A stretch of 7,994 bases of DNA from an uncultured Microbacteriaceae bacterium (GTDB lineage Bacteria; Actinomycetota; Actinomycetes; Actinomycetales; Microbacteriaceae): NCBI GenBank assembly GCA_903882245.1, contig CAIRWJ010000167.1, positions 1 through 7,994 on the forward strand, in the 5' to 3' direction. How positions within the stretch are numbered: position 1 is the first letter of the stretch; each line of letters starts with the position of its first letter. The notes below the pieces were generated by a model that worked only from the letters and a program-made list of their open reading frames with translations, made no database searches and was not told where the DNA came from. Positions 1 to 7,486 of this stretch are shown piece by piece. Both the position numbers and the translations under genes were made by a program.

Positions 1-2768
1 CCCTGCTTGGCTGCCCAACCGAGGTGAAGTTCGAGGACCTGACCGAAGTTCATTCGTCCGGGGACACCAAGCGGGTTGAGGACAACATCGACCGGGGTTC
101 CGTCTTCGAGGAACGGCATGTCTTCGACCGGAAGGATCTTGGCGATGACACCCTTGTTCCCGTGGCGACCGGCAAGCTTGTCACCCTCAGAAATCTTGCG
201 CTTCTGGGCGATGTAGACGATGACCTTCTTGAGGACGCCATTACCGAGTTCGTCGTCTTCGTCGTTTGAGTCGAAGATTTTAACGTCGATGACGGTTCCT
301 CGTTCGCCGTGCGGAACACGGAGAGACGAGTCACGAACTTCCTTACCCTTTTCGGCAAAGATTGCGCGGAGAAGTCGCTCTTCGGCGGTCAGTTCGGTCT
401 CACCCTTGGGGGTGATGCGGCCGACGAGAATGTCACCGGCGCGGACCTCGGCACCGATACGCACGATTCCCTCTTCGTCGAGGTGAGCGAGGCTCTCCTG
501 CGACTGGTTGGGAATGTCACGTGTGATTTCCTGCGGTCCGAGCTTCGTGTCGCGGGCGTCAACGTCGTACTCTTCGATGTGAATCGACGAGAGCGTGTCG
601 TCCTTGACGAGGTTCTGGCTGAGGATGATCGCGTCTTCGAAGTTGTGTCCTTCCCATGACATGAATGCCACGAGGAGGTTCTTTCCGAGGGCAAGTTCGC
701 CGTTTTCCGTTGCGGGACCGTCCGCGAGAACTCCACCCTTCGCAACCTTGTCTCCTTCGGAGACGACGAGGCGGTGGTTGAAGTTGGTGCCCTGGTTCGA
801 GCGCTCAAACTTGCGAAGCACGTACGCGGTGGTCGGTGGGATCTTGGCATTGGTGCTGGGGTCGATCTCGCCCGCTTTGTCGTTGAGCATCGTGACGCTA
901 TCGCCCGAGACCTCGGTGACAACACCCGCGTAGAGGGCGATGAGAACGTCCCCGGCATCAACAGCCGCGTACGACTCCATTCCGGTTCCGACAATCGGAG
1001 CCTCGGAACGAAGAAGGGGCACGGCCTGACGCTGCATGTTGGCGCCCATGAGTGCGCGGTTTGCATCGTCGTGCTCGAGGAACGGAATAAGCGACGTCGC
1101 GATCGACACCATCTGGCGCGGTGAGACATCCATATAGTCCACGCGGTTCGCGGGAACGGTGTCGACCTCTCCACCCTTGATTCGAACCAGTACACGCTCT
1201 TCGGCGAGTGTTCCGTCGGCATTGACTGGCGAACCTGCCTGAGCGACGATGTGCTCATCCTCGTCACTGGCGGTCAGGTAGTCAATCTTGTTGGTGACCT
1301 TGCCGTTGACAACCTGGCGGTATGGGGTTTCGATGAAACCGAACGAGTTGATTCGAGCAAACGACGCGAGCGAACCAATCAGACCGATGTTCGGGCCTTC
1401 CGGAGTTTCGATCGGGCACATGCGGCCGTAGTGCGAGGGGTGAACGTCACGCACCTCAACACCGGCGCGCTCACGAGAGAGTCCACCGGGTCCAAGCGCC
1501 GAAAGGCGGCGCTTGTGGGTGAGTCCGGCGAGCGGGTTGTTCTGGTCCATGAACTGCGACAACTGCGAGGTTCCGAAGAACTCCTTGATCGCCGCGGTCA
1601 CGGGACGAATGTTGATAAGAGTCTGGGGCGTAATCGCCTCGACGTCTTGCGTGGTCATGCGCTCGCGAACGACGCGCTCCATCCGAGACAGACCCGTGCG
1701 GATCTGGTTCTGGATGAGCTCGCCCACCGCCCGGATTCGACGGTTACCGAAGTGGTCGATGTCGTCGGTTCCCAGCATGATTTCGACGTTCTTGCCAGCA
1801 CGCTTGCCGGCAATGGTCACCTTGCCTTCGTGCAGAGCGATGAGGTACTTGATCGTCGCCTTGATGTCAGAAAGCGTGAGCACCGATTCGGAGATCGGAA
1901 GTTCGAGGCCGAGCTTGCGGTTGAGCTTGTAACGGCCGACCTTGGCAAGGTCGAAACGCTTCGAGTTGAAGTAGAAGTTATCGAGAAGAGAACGCGCAGC
2001 TTCGAGCGCAACCTGCTCGCCGGGACGAAGCTTCTTGTAGATGTCCTTGAGCGCGTCTTCGGCGGTCAGGATGTTGTCGTGGCTGAGGGTCTCTTCCATC
2101 GTGTACGACCCGGCGAATTCCTTTTCGATCTCTTCGCGCGTCATGCCGAGAGCCTTGAGGAAGACCGTCACCGACTGGCGACGCTTGCGATCGATGCGAA
2201 CACCGATCTGGTCACGCTTGTCGATTTCGAATTCGAGCCAGGCACCGCGACTAGGGATAACACGACACGAGAAGAGGTCCTTGTCGGTCGTCTTGTCGTC
2301 GACCTTCTCAAAATAAACACCAGGGCTACGGACGAGCTGCGAAACGACGACGCGCTCGGTTCCGTTGATGACGAAGGTGCCCTTGGGGGTCATGAGCGGG
2401 AAGTCACCCATAAACACGGTCTGGGTCTTGATTTCACCCGTGTCGTGGTTCATGAACTCAGCTTCGACGTAGAGGGGGGCGGCATAGGTCTTGCCGCGTT
2501 CCTTACACTCGTCGAGCTCGTGCTTCTTTTCCTCGAGATACGGGTTCGTGAACGACAACTGCATGCGGTCGTTCTCGATCGGCGAAATCTCTTCGAAGAT
2601 TTCTTCGAGTCCCGACTTGGCATCCGAACCATCGGTCCCGATCAACCACGCAAAGCTTTCGGTTTGAAGAGCAAGGAGGTCCGGAACGGTGAGCGCGTCG
2701 GTCACCTTGGCAAACGACACTCGGTTCGCGTCGCGTCCGGTCCCCTGGATTTTCTTCTTAACAGCCAC
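1..2768 (-). CDS. rpoB: DNA-directed RNA polymerase beta subunit, 5' part (C-terminus outside window)
   Basis: This is the catalytic beta subunit of RNA polymerase. The minus frame is open from 2768 to the window edge, giving 922 complete codons of roughly 1,150-1,170 usual for the family. The start is GTG at 2768, giving [16 protein letters not shown], with AAGGA (2776-2780) seven bases upstream. Visible landmarks are the N-terminal [20 protein letters not shown] stretch, the rifampicin pocket [17 protein letters not shown] followed by [14 protein letters not shown] (about residues 399-429), and near the edge [13 protein letters not shown] with the two active-site lysines K864 and K872. Residues D408, H418 and S423, equivalent to M. 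tuberculosis D435, H445 and S450, are all of the rifampicin-sensitive type. The last residues seen are HLGWAAKQ. rpoC presumably follows outside the window. rplJ/rplL are not next to it here, so rpoB appears to start its own transcription unit. Confidence 0.98.
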   Translation of the reverse strand, partial: MAVKKKIQGTGRDANRVSFAKVTDALTVPDLLALQTESFAWLIGTDGSDAKSGLEEIFEEISPIENDRMQLSFTNPYLEEKKHELDECKERGKTYAAPLYVEAEFMNHDTGEIKTQTVFMGDFPLMTPKGTFVINGTERVVVSQLVRSPGVYFEKVDDKTTDKDLFSCRVIPSRGAWLEFEIDKRDQIGVRIDRKRRQSVTVFLKALGMTREEIEKEFAGSYTMEETLSHDNILTAEDALKDIYKKLRPGEQVALEAARSLLDNFYFNSKRFDLAKVGRYKLNRKLGLELPISESVLTLSDIKATIKYLIALHEGKVTIAGKRAGKNVEIMLGTDDIDHFGNRRIRAVGELIQNQIRTGLSRMERVVRERMTTQDVEAITPQTLINIRPVTAAIKEFFGTSQLSQFMDQNNPLAGLTHKRRLSALGPGGLSRERAGVEVRDVHPSHYGRMCPIETPEGPNIGLIGSLASFARINSFGFIETPYRQVVNGKVTNKIDYLTASDEDEHIVAQAGSPVNADGTLAEERVLVRIKGGEVDTVPANRVDYMDVSPRQMVSIATSLIPFLEHDDANRALMGANMQRQAVPLLRSEAPIVGTGMESYAAVDAGDVLIALYAGVVTEVSGDSVTMLNDKAGEIDPSTNAKIPPTTAYVLRKFERSNQGTNFNHRLVVSEGDKVAKGGVLADGPATENGELALGKNLLVAFMSWEGHNFEDAIILSQNLVKDDTLSSIHIEEYDVDARDTKLGPQEITRDIPNQSQESLAHLDEEGIVRIGAEVRAGDILVGRITPKGETELTAEERLLRAIFAEKGKEVRDSSLRVPHGERGTVIDVKIFDSNDEDDELGNGVLKKVIVYIAQKRKISEGDKLAGRHGNKGVIAKILPVEDMPFLEDGTPVDVVLNPLGVPGRMNFGQVLELHLGWAAKQ

Positions 2769-2896
2769 AGATATTTCCTTAACGGGCGGGGCCCTTGATA
2801 CAGTGTTTGAGCGTTGGGAAGCGTCATCGACCCGCCACTATTTACGGGTGAGTCGGGAGTCCGCAATATGATTCCCGAGCAGAATGAAGCGCAAAT

Positions 2897-2905
2897 TGCT
2901 AACAT
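2897..2905 (+). promoter_or_regulatory. Possible divergent extended -10 element for the plus-strand genes
   Basis: TGCTAACAT fits an extended -10 (TGnTANNNT) and lies on top of the predicted rpoB -10 on the other strand. No convincing -35 is found 16-18 bases upstream, which extended -10 promoters can tolerate. It would start the spermidine-synthase-like gene with a leader of about 70 bases. Confidence 0.3.
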
Positions 2906-2929
2906 ACACCCCGTTTGGCGAAATGTAAA
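2901..2929 (-). promoter_or_regulatory. Predicted rpoB promoter
   Basis: Read on the minus strand, TTTACA (2924-2929) and TATGTT (2901-2906) are separated by exactly 17 bases and resemble -35 and -10 elements for the housekeeping sigma factor. Transcription would begin near 2894, giving a leader of about 125 bases before the GTG start. No gene lies between this site and rpoB. Prediction from sequence only. Confidence 0.6.
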
Positions 2930-2982
2930 GTCCCGAATTGGTAACGATTATTGGGGCATCCCACGTGAGCGAGAATTGTCCA

Positions 2983-3834
2983 ATGGCAGAGGCGTTCACA
3001 CATCGACTCGCGAGCAGTGGACTCATCGCACGTCTCGAACCAGACCAGTGGCGTCCGGGCTCGTGGGTGTTGTCGATTGATGACACCCCGCAGTCACACG
3101 TCGACATGGCAGACCCCGCGACTCTGCATTTCGAGTACATCGCGCGAATGGGTCATATCATCGACGCGGCATTCCCCGCCGGCGAGTCAATCACGGCGTT
3201 ACATCTGGGAGCCGGGGCACTGACAATCCCGCGCTATATCGAAGCGACGCGGTCGGGTTCACGACAACAGGTCATCGAGATCGAACGCGACCTCATCGAT
3301 TTCGTTCGCGAACACTGCCCGCTTCCCCGCAGTGCATCCATCCGTTGTCGCTACGGAGACGCCCGCGAGGTAATGGAGTCACTGCCGAAAGGTTTGCTCG
3401 GTCAGGTCGATCTCGTTGTCGTCGATGTCTTTCGCGGCGCACGAACACCCGCGAACGTGACGAGCGTCGAATTCTATTCCGCAATCAAAGCGCTGTTGAC
3501 GCCCAATGGGGTTGTCATCGCCAATGTCGCCGATGGTCCACCCATGTCGTTCGCCCGTGGACAGCTCGCGACGCTTCGCTACGTTTTTGGTGATGCGTTT
3601 GGTGTCGCCGAGCAGGGCGTCGCCAACAGCAAACGATTCGGCAATGTCGTCCTCGGAGCCCTTTCGAACGGGACAGTTCCGTCGTGGGTTTCAGCGCTCG
3701 CGGGGAAGGGTCCCCACCCTACGGGTCTCATTGCAGGAACCGAGGCGGTTACGTGGTCGGCGAGCGCCACCGTGGTGACCGACAACACCGCCATCGACTC
3801 GCCGCCACCAGCGCGCAACGTTTTTCGGTCCTAG
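2983..3834 (+). CDS. Spermidine synthase-like protein (SAM-binding Rossmann fold)
   Basis: A 283-residue soluble protein of the spermidine synthase-like family common in actinobacteria, often labelled 'fused MFS/spermidine synthase' although no membrane segment is present here. The entry motif TPQSHVDMADP is at about 36-45, followed by HFEYIARMGHIIDAA. The nucleotide-binding loop is LHLGAGALT (73-81), the ribose-binding acidic residue is in VIEIE (97-101), and YGDARE (124-129) is the adenine-side motif. DLVVVDVFRGARTP (143-156) occupies the place where true spermidine synthases have the DSTDP-type polyamine-binding motif. That loop is changed, so aminopropyl transfer to putrescine is doubtful and the substrate is unknown. 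I chose ATG 2983 because it places SHVD at the usual distance from the start; GTG 2965 and TTG 2938 are in-frame alternatives, and none has a clear ribosome binding site. The next gene follows after 20 bases, probably in the same transcript. Confidence 0.82.
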   Translation: MAEAFTHRLASSGLIARLEPDQWRPGSWVLSIDDTPQSHVDMADPATLHFEYIARMGHIIDAAFPAGESITALHLGAGALTIPRYIEATRSGSRQQVIEIERDLIDFVREHCPLPRSASIRCRYGDAREVMESLPKGLLGQVDLVVVDVFRGARTPANVTSVEFYSAIKALLTPNGVVIANVADGPPMSFARGQLATLRYVFGDAFGVAEQGVANSKRFGNVVLGALSNGTVPSWVSALAGKGPHPTGLIAGTEAVTWSASATVVTDNTAIDSPPPARNVFRS

Positions 3835-3854
3835 CCCGTGCATATGGTTGATGC

Positions 3855-4316
3855 GTGATCGATTTGTCAGAGGTTCAGGCTCTCGCCGAACGCCTCATCG
3901 CGCAACACCTCTCGGAACTGGACCATCAGTGGGCCTTTCGATGGGATCACGCCCGGCGCCGGGCGGGAGCGTGCCATCACGACAAAAAGAAAATCTCGTT
4001 GTCGATTCACCTCACGGCATTGGGTTCTCTCGAAGACGCTGAGCAAACGATGCTTCATGAGATTGCCCACGCTTTGTGCGGCAAAGAACACAACCACAGC
4101 CAACAGTGGCTCGACACGGCACGCTCGATCGGGTACACCGGCTGGATTCGGCACACCGGCCCGTCGCCGGATCACTTGGCGCGATGGCGCGGAACCTGTG
4201 CCGCTGGTCACGTCATTTTGCGCTATCGGAAGCCGCGCAACATGGTCGCATCGTGTGTCACGTGCAATCCGCGCTTTTCCCGTCGGCACCTCATCGAGTG
4301 GGAGTTGTTGGGCTAA
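3855..4316 (+). CDS. SprT-like zinc metalloprotease domain protein
   Basis: A 153-residue protein with the SprT-like pattern. An N-terminal helix (about 5-20) precedes the zincin motif HEIAH (68-72, catalytic E69), and the third zinc ligand is probably H81 in HNHSQQW. The C-terminal section has C115, H119, C134 and C137 (CAAGH ... CVTC), which could form a small zinc ribbon in which one usual cysteine is replaced by histidine. SprT/Spartan-type domains are known in eukaryotes for proteolysis of DNA-protein crosslinks; the bacterial stand-alone members are poorly defined, so the substrate here is unknown. The start is GTG 3855, because an in-frame stop lies just upstream at 3849-3851; the ribosome binding site is weak. 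It sits 20 bases after the spermidine synthase-like gene. Its TAA overlaps the stop of the convergent deiminase gene. Confidence 0.88.
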   Translation: MIDLSEVQALAERLIAQHLSELDHQWAFRWDHARRRAGACHHDKKKISLSIHLTALGSLEDAEQTMLHEIAHALCGKEHNHSQQWLDTARSIGYTGWIRHTGPSPDHLARWRGTCAAGHVILRYRKPRNMVASCVTCNPRFSRRHLIEWELLG

Positions 4317-5308
4317 GCAGGCTGCTGCTGCGTGATGCAGTGAATGCCACCGCCGCGCGCGAACAGCGCTCGAGCATCAACCAACTCGACTGTCCGTCCC
4401 GGGTACGCCTTCTCGAGGATTCCCTTGGCGACCACGTCACCCGAGTCATCGAACCCGCACAAAATCACGGCGTTGTTGCAGACGTAGTGGTTGATATACG
4501 AATAGTCAACAAAGCCCTCGTCGTCGCGCAATGTTTCCGGTGCTGGTATCGGGATGAGGTCGAACCCTTCCGCCTCGAGCAGATTGCGCACCTCTTCTGA
4601 CACCGCGAAATCGGGGTGTTCGGAGTTTCGCTGGTCGTGATACAAAACCGTGGTCGGGTTGCAGAACGCCGCGACAATGTCGACGTGGCCTCGCGTACCG
4701 AAGTCGTCATAGTCACGGGTCAATCCGCGCGGAAGCCAGACGACGCGAGTCGCGCCAAGCGTGTCGAACAATTCGCGTTCGACCTCATCACGAGTCCAGC
4801 CCGGGTTTCGGCCCGGGTCGAGTTGAACCGTCTCGGTCACAAGAACGATTCCCTCACCGTTCGTATGGATTCCGCCTCCCTCGTTGGTGAGTGACGACGA
4901 GATGACGGGGACGTCAGCCGAGGTCAGAACTGCGCGACCAATCGATGCGTCGTGGTCCCACGTTGCCCAGGACTGCGCTCCCCAGCCGTTGAAGATCCAA
5001 TCGACACCGAACGCTGCGTCGTTCGGCCCTTTGACGAAGGTGGGTCCGATGTCGCGCATCCACGCATCGTCGAGATTCGCCTCGACGATGTCGACGCGGT
5101 TGTCGAGCCACTCGCGGGCGATATCGACGGCAGACGGGTCAACAACCATTGTGACGGGCTCATACTTCACGATTGCGTTCGCGACCGATGCCCACGCGCC
5201 ACGCGCCTCGGCAATTTCGACTTCCGTGTCACCGAGGCTGTAACCAGTAGACGGCCATGCCATCCACGTCCGCTCGTGGCGTTCCCACTCAGCTGGCCAG
5301 CGCGTCAT
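4313..5308 (-). CDS. aguA: Agmatine deiminase family protein
   Basis: A 331-residue member of the agmatine deiminase / peptidyl-arginine deiminase-like family, which hydrolyses the guanidine group of agmatine to N-carbamoylputrescine plus ammonia. The conserved features are all visible: WMRDIGPTFV (83-92, D86), NEGGGIHTNGEG (142-153), TRGHVDIVAAF (205-215, H208) and the C-terminal GGGIHCITQQQPA with nucleophile C324. Length and motifs indicate an intact cytosolic enzyme. The start is ATG 5308, which overlaps the decarboxylase stop as TGATG; GTG 5311, giving a four-base overlap, is equally possible, with AAGGG as ribosome binding site. The two genes are surely cotranscribed and translationally coupled. 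No N-carbamoylputrescine amidase gene (aguB), the usual partner, is in the window, so the pathway end product cannot be settled. The gene symbol is by family only. Confidence 0.92.
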   Translation of the reverse strand: MTRWPAEWERHERTWMAWPSTGYSLGDTEVEIAEARGAWASVANAIVKYEPVTMVVDPSAVDIAREWLDNRVDIVEANLDDAWMRDIGPTFVKGPNDAAFGVDWIFNGWGAQSWATWDHDASIGRAVLTSADVPVISSSLTNEGGGIHTNGEGIVLVTETVQLDPGRNPGWTRDEVERELFDTLGATRVVWLPRGLTRDYDDFGTRGHVDIVAAFCNPTTVLYHDQRNSEHPDFAVSEEVRNLLEAEGFDLIPIPAPETLRDDEGFVDYSYINHYVCNNAVILCGFDDSGDVVAKGILEKAYPGRTVELVDARALFARGGGIHCITQQQPA

Positions 5309-6693
5309 CACAATTCACCCTTGAGGCTTTCGACCAGTTCCAGGAGGATGTCGATGGTCGTGCGGGGGTTGACAATGGCAAAGCGCAGTACTGGTTCGCC
5401 CTTGTACTTCGAGGGGAAACAGGCGGCCTTACCGGCCTCCCACAGTTCGTCACTCCACGCGGTGTAGTCGTCCTGGGTCCATCCCTTTCTGCGGAACACA
5501 ACGACAGAAAGCATTGGGTCTCGAACGAGTTCGAGATGGTCACTCTCGCGAATGACCTCGGCGATGTCGCGCGCGACTACGTTGTTCGATTCAATCGCCT
5601 CACGATACGCGGCGACACCGTGCGTCGCGAGCGAGAACCACAACGGAAGACCTCGTGCACGGCGTGAGAGGTGCACGGCAAAATCGGATGGGTTCCACTC
5701 GTCGGTGTCGGTAAGCACATCAAGATAGGACGCGTGCTGAGTGTGTGCAGCCCGTCCAATTGACGGGTTCCGATAAATCAGGGCGCACGAGTCATACGGC
5801 GCATAGAGCCACTTGTGAGGGTCAACGATAAACGAGTCAACTCCAGCGATTCCATCAAAGTGCGGCTTGGTGCTCGGCGCAAAAATTCCAGCGAGCCCGT
5901 AAGCGCCGTCGACATGGACCCACGTGCCGTGTGCCTTCGCGGTCGTGACGACCGATGCGATGTCGTCCACAATTCCAAAGTTCGTGGTTCCACCGGTGGC
6001 GACGATCGCAAAGACGCTTTCCCACGAGCCTGCGACCGCCTGCTCGATGGCGGCCCCGGTCATTCGACCGTCCTCGCCGACGGGCACCTTGATGACGTCG
6101 ACGTCCATCACGCGGGCGGAGTGCGCGAGAGACGAATGAGCCTCTTCCGAGGCAACGAAACACCAACGGGCAGGTCGCGACTTTCCGGATTCGGCCAAAC
6201 GCTGCTCGGCGTCGAAGCGGGCGGCAACGAGAGCGGACAGGTTGCCGTTCGTACCACCCTGCACAAAAACCCCTCCCGCCCCTTCGGGAAGGCCAGCTTC
6301 CGTGGCGAGGAACTTCAAAACCTCGTTTTCGGCATAGATCGCGCCGGCCCCTTCGAGCCACGATCCGCCAAATATGCACGAGGCCGAGACAACGAGGTCG
6401 AACAAGATGGACGCCTCGGTCGGTGCGACGGGGATGAACGAGACCATCGCGGGGTGGTCGGTGGACATCGACGCTGGAGCAAGAATTTCACCGAAAAGAT
6501 CAAGAGCCCTGTCTCCGCCGATTCCGGCTTCGGTCACGGTGTCGGGCATGATGGCCCGCAATTCGGCAAAGGGCATCCCTTTATCCAGCGGAGGCGGGTC
6601 CAACTGCATGCGGTCACGCGCGTAGTCAAAAATGCGTTCCCGAAGCGCCGCCGTAGCGACATCGTGGATGTGCATGCGCAGTGGGTTTGTCAT
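5308..6693 (-). CDS. PLP-dependent group II amino acid decarboxylase
   Basis: A 461-residue fold-type I PLP enzyme of the group II decarboxylase family (aromatic amino acid, glutamate and diaminobutyrate decarboxylases). It contains the substrate-entry region HPAMVSFIPVAPTEA (80-94), GGTNGNLSALVAAR (146-159), SEEAHSS (182-188) with H186 stacking on the cofactor, HVDGAYG (260-266) with D262 binding the pyridine nitrogen, and DPHKW (291-295) with K294 as the Schiff-base lysine. The substrate cannot be read from sequence; the coupled deiminase downstream suggests an amine product that feeds or parallels agmatine metabolism. The start is ATG 6693, with GGAGG (6698-6702) four bases upstream; the longer in-frame reading from 6786 lacks a ribosome binding site and would add 31 residues that do not look like this family. 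The stop TGA is shared with the next start. Confidence 0.92.
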   Translation of the reverse strand: MTNPLRMHIHDVATAALRERIFDYARDRMQLDPPPLDKGMPFAELRAIMPDTVTEAGIGGDRALDLFGEILAPASMSTDHPAMVSFIPVAPTEASILFDLVVSASCIFGGSWLEGAGAIYAENEVLKFLATEAGLPEGAGGVFVQGGTNGNLSALVAARFDAEQRLAESGKSRPARWCFVASEEAHSSLAHSARVMDVDVIKVPVGEDGRMTGAAIEQAVAGSWESVFAIVATGGTTNFGIVDDIASVVTTAKAHGTWVHVDGAYGLAGIFAPSTKPHFDGIAGVDSFIVDPHKWLYAPYDSCALIYRNPSIGRAAHTQHASYLDVLTDTDEWNPSDFAVHLSRRARGLPLWFSLATHGVAAYREAIESNNVVARDIAEVIRESDHLELVRDPMLSVVVFRRKGWTQDDYTAWSDELWEAGKAACFPSKYKGEPVLRFAIVNPRTTIDILLELVESLKGEL

Positions 6694-6706
6694 CAGGCCT
6701 CCGTCA

Positions 6707-6808
6707 GTGTGAACAGGAAATACTGTACGACCTGCGGCACCAAAACGACAGAGTATTGCGCGAAAGTCGCGTGAAATCACAGTCATCGTGCGTCAATGTG
6801 GTTCACAC
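6707..6808. repeat. Separated inverted repeat upstream of the decarboxylase
   Basis: GTGTGAAC (6707-6714) and its exact reverse complement GTTCACAC (6801-6808) flank most of the 161-base gap between the NUDIX and decarboxylase genes. A smaller palindromic element, GTGAAATCAC, lies between them at 6771-6780. They could be operator half-sites for a regulator of the decarboxylase-deiminase pair, but eight-base repeats can arise by chance. No strong promoter was recognised in the gap; TACAGT on the minus strand is a weak -10 candidate. Confidence 0.25.
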
Positions 6809-6830
6809 GCAATCAAATGTGTCTAAGTGT

Positions 6831-6853
6831 GCTTCTGGCGCGCCAGTTCAAGC
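6831..6853 (-). terminator. Weak hairpin after the NUDIX gene stop
   Basis: Just past the NUDIX stop lies the 12-bp palindrome CTGGCGCGCCAG (6835-6846), which can fold as CTGG-CGCG-CCAG. It is extended by GCTT/AAGC arms (6831-6834, 6850-6853) with a three-base one-sided bulge. There is no T-tract after it on the minus strand, so termination may be partial and read-through into the decarboxylase gene remains possible. Confidence 0.3.
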
Positions 6854-6854
6854 G

Positions 6855-7382
6855 TTATCTGAAAGAAACGGTGGCCAGCGCGGCGCGAAGGACGGCGCCA
6901 CGACCCCCGACGAACTCGCCGTCGATCGATTCGCGGACGGCGTCCTGGACAGGAATCCATCGAATATCAAGTGCGTCTTGGCGCGGTTGCGCTTCACCCG
7001 TGACCGGCACAACGAACACGAGCGAGACCGCGTGCTGTCGTTCGTCAACAAGTCGCCCAGGGAATGGGAAATACTCCGCGACCGTTGCCGGGACAACGCC
7101 GTTGGGTAGACGGGGAAAAGCGAGTGCACCGAGATCTTTCTCTAGGTTGCGGCTGAGGGCGTCGCGAACTGACTCTCCGAACTTCACACGCCCCGCAACG
7201 AGGGCAGAGCGCATCTCGCCGTACTCATCGACGCGGATGAGCAGTCCCACCTCCGTCACGAAGCCGTCATCATCCAGTCGAACGGGCACGGCCTCGACAT
7301 ACAAGAGCGGGAGCCTGCGACGTACCCCCTCGAATTCCTCATCGGAAAACCAGGCGGGGTCGGGCGTGCGAACGTCGCTCAT
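6855..7382 (-). CDS. NUDIX hydrolase-like protein with degenerate Nudix box
   Basis: A 175-residue protein whose layout matches the actinobacterial NUDIX-like family, possibly the group called DUF4916. It has an N-terminal PAWFSDEEFEGVRRRLPLLY segment (9-28), a first strand pair, then GRVKFGES (64-71) leading into the Nudix helix. Against the consensus GX5EX7REUXEEXGU, the glycine and first glutamate (G64, E70) and R78 fit, but the catalytic core reads RNLEKDLGA (78-86): the usual REUXEE glutamates are replaced by N79, K82 and D83. Metal-dependent pyrophosphohydrolase activity is therefore uncertain; it may bind rather than cleave its nucleotide-like ligand. I chose ATG 7382, the first Met before the conserved region; the longer frame from 7472 would run through the terminator hairpin. 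No good ribosome binding site precedes it, in keeping with a possible leaderless transcript. Confidence 0.78.
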   Translation of the reverse strand: MSDVRTPDPAWFSDEEFEGVRRRLPLLYVEAVPVRLDDDGFVTEVGLLIRVDEYGEMRSALVAGRVKFGESVRDALSRNLEKDLGALAFPRLPNGVVPATVAEYFPFPGRLVDERQHAVSLVFVVPVTGEAQPRQDALDIRWIPVQDAVRESIDGEFVGGRGAVLRAALATVSFR

Positions 7383-7388
7383 AACTTC

Positions 7389-7394
7389 ATTATT
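7389..7394 (-). promoter_or_regulatory. Possible -10 for a leaderless NUDIX transcript
   Basis: On the minus strand AATAAT ends six bases before the ATG at 7382. Transcription from it would begin at or next to the start codon, a leaderless arrangement that is frequent in actinobacteria and would explain the missing ribosome binding site. No good -35 was found, so this is tentative. Confidence 0.35.
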
Positions 7395-7400
7395 CCGCGG

Positions 7401-7433
7401 TTGTCTGCTCCTCGCAGCGTTTGCGAGAGACAA
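7401..7433. repeat. Bulged inverted repeat between terminator and NUDIX gene
   Basis: TTGTCT (7401-7406) and CTCGCA (7411-7416) pair fully with TGCGAG (7422-7427) and AGACAA (7428-7433). This forms a 12-bp stem with a five-base loop and a four-base bulge on one side. It starts three bases past the terminator hairpin at 7437-7472 and ends 18 bases before the NUDIX start. It could be an operator for the NUDIX gene, or a second RNA hairpin that completes termination. Confidence 0.5.
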
Positions 7434-7436
7434 AGA

Positions 7437-7472
7437 GTGAACCCCGACCACATCGCAGTGGTCGGGGTTCAC
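7437..7472 (-). terminator. Rho-independent-type terminator of the 27-codon gene
   Basis: GTGAACCCCGACCAC (7437-7451) and GTGGTCGGGGTTCAC (7458-7472) form a perfect 15-bp GC-rich stem with a six-base loop. It begins 14 bases after the stop codon of the small gene. On the minus strand the hairpin is followed by TCTTTGTCTCTC, a loose T-rich tail. There is no plus-strand gene upstream that would need it, so it most likely ends the small minus-strand transcript. Confidence 0.8.
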
Positions 7473-7486
7473 AAGGTTTCAGCTAT

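Noticed and set aside
1498..1594. Possible rifampicin-resistance change in rpoB
   Set aside because: The key residues D408, H418 and S423 are all of the sensitive type, so there is no sign of resistance.
1251..2798. 515-residue open frame on the plus strand opposite rpoB
   Set aside because: It lies wholly antisense to strongly conserved rpoB codons; long antisense frames are expected from GC-rich codon use. No ribosome binding site or recognisable domain.
5815..6774. 319-residue plus-strand frame opposite the decarboxylase
   Set aside because: Antisense shadow of the conserved PLP enzyme, with low-complexity basic composition and no family resemblance.
5308..6786. Longer 492-residue reading of the decarboxylase
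   Set aside because: The extra 31 residues have no ribosome binding site before them, whereas ATG 6693 is preceded by GGAGG.
7383..7472. N-terminal extension of the NUDIX frame up to 7472
   Set aside because: It would be encoded by the terminator hairpin and the second inverted repeat, and it lies before the conserved start of the family.
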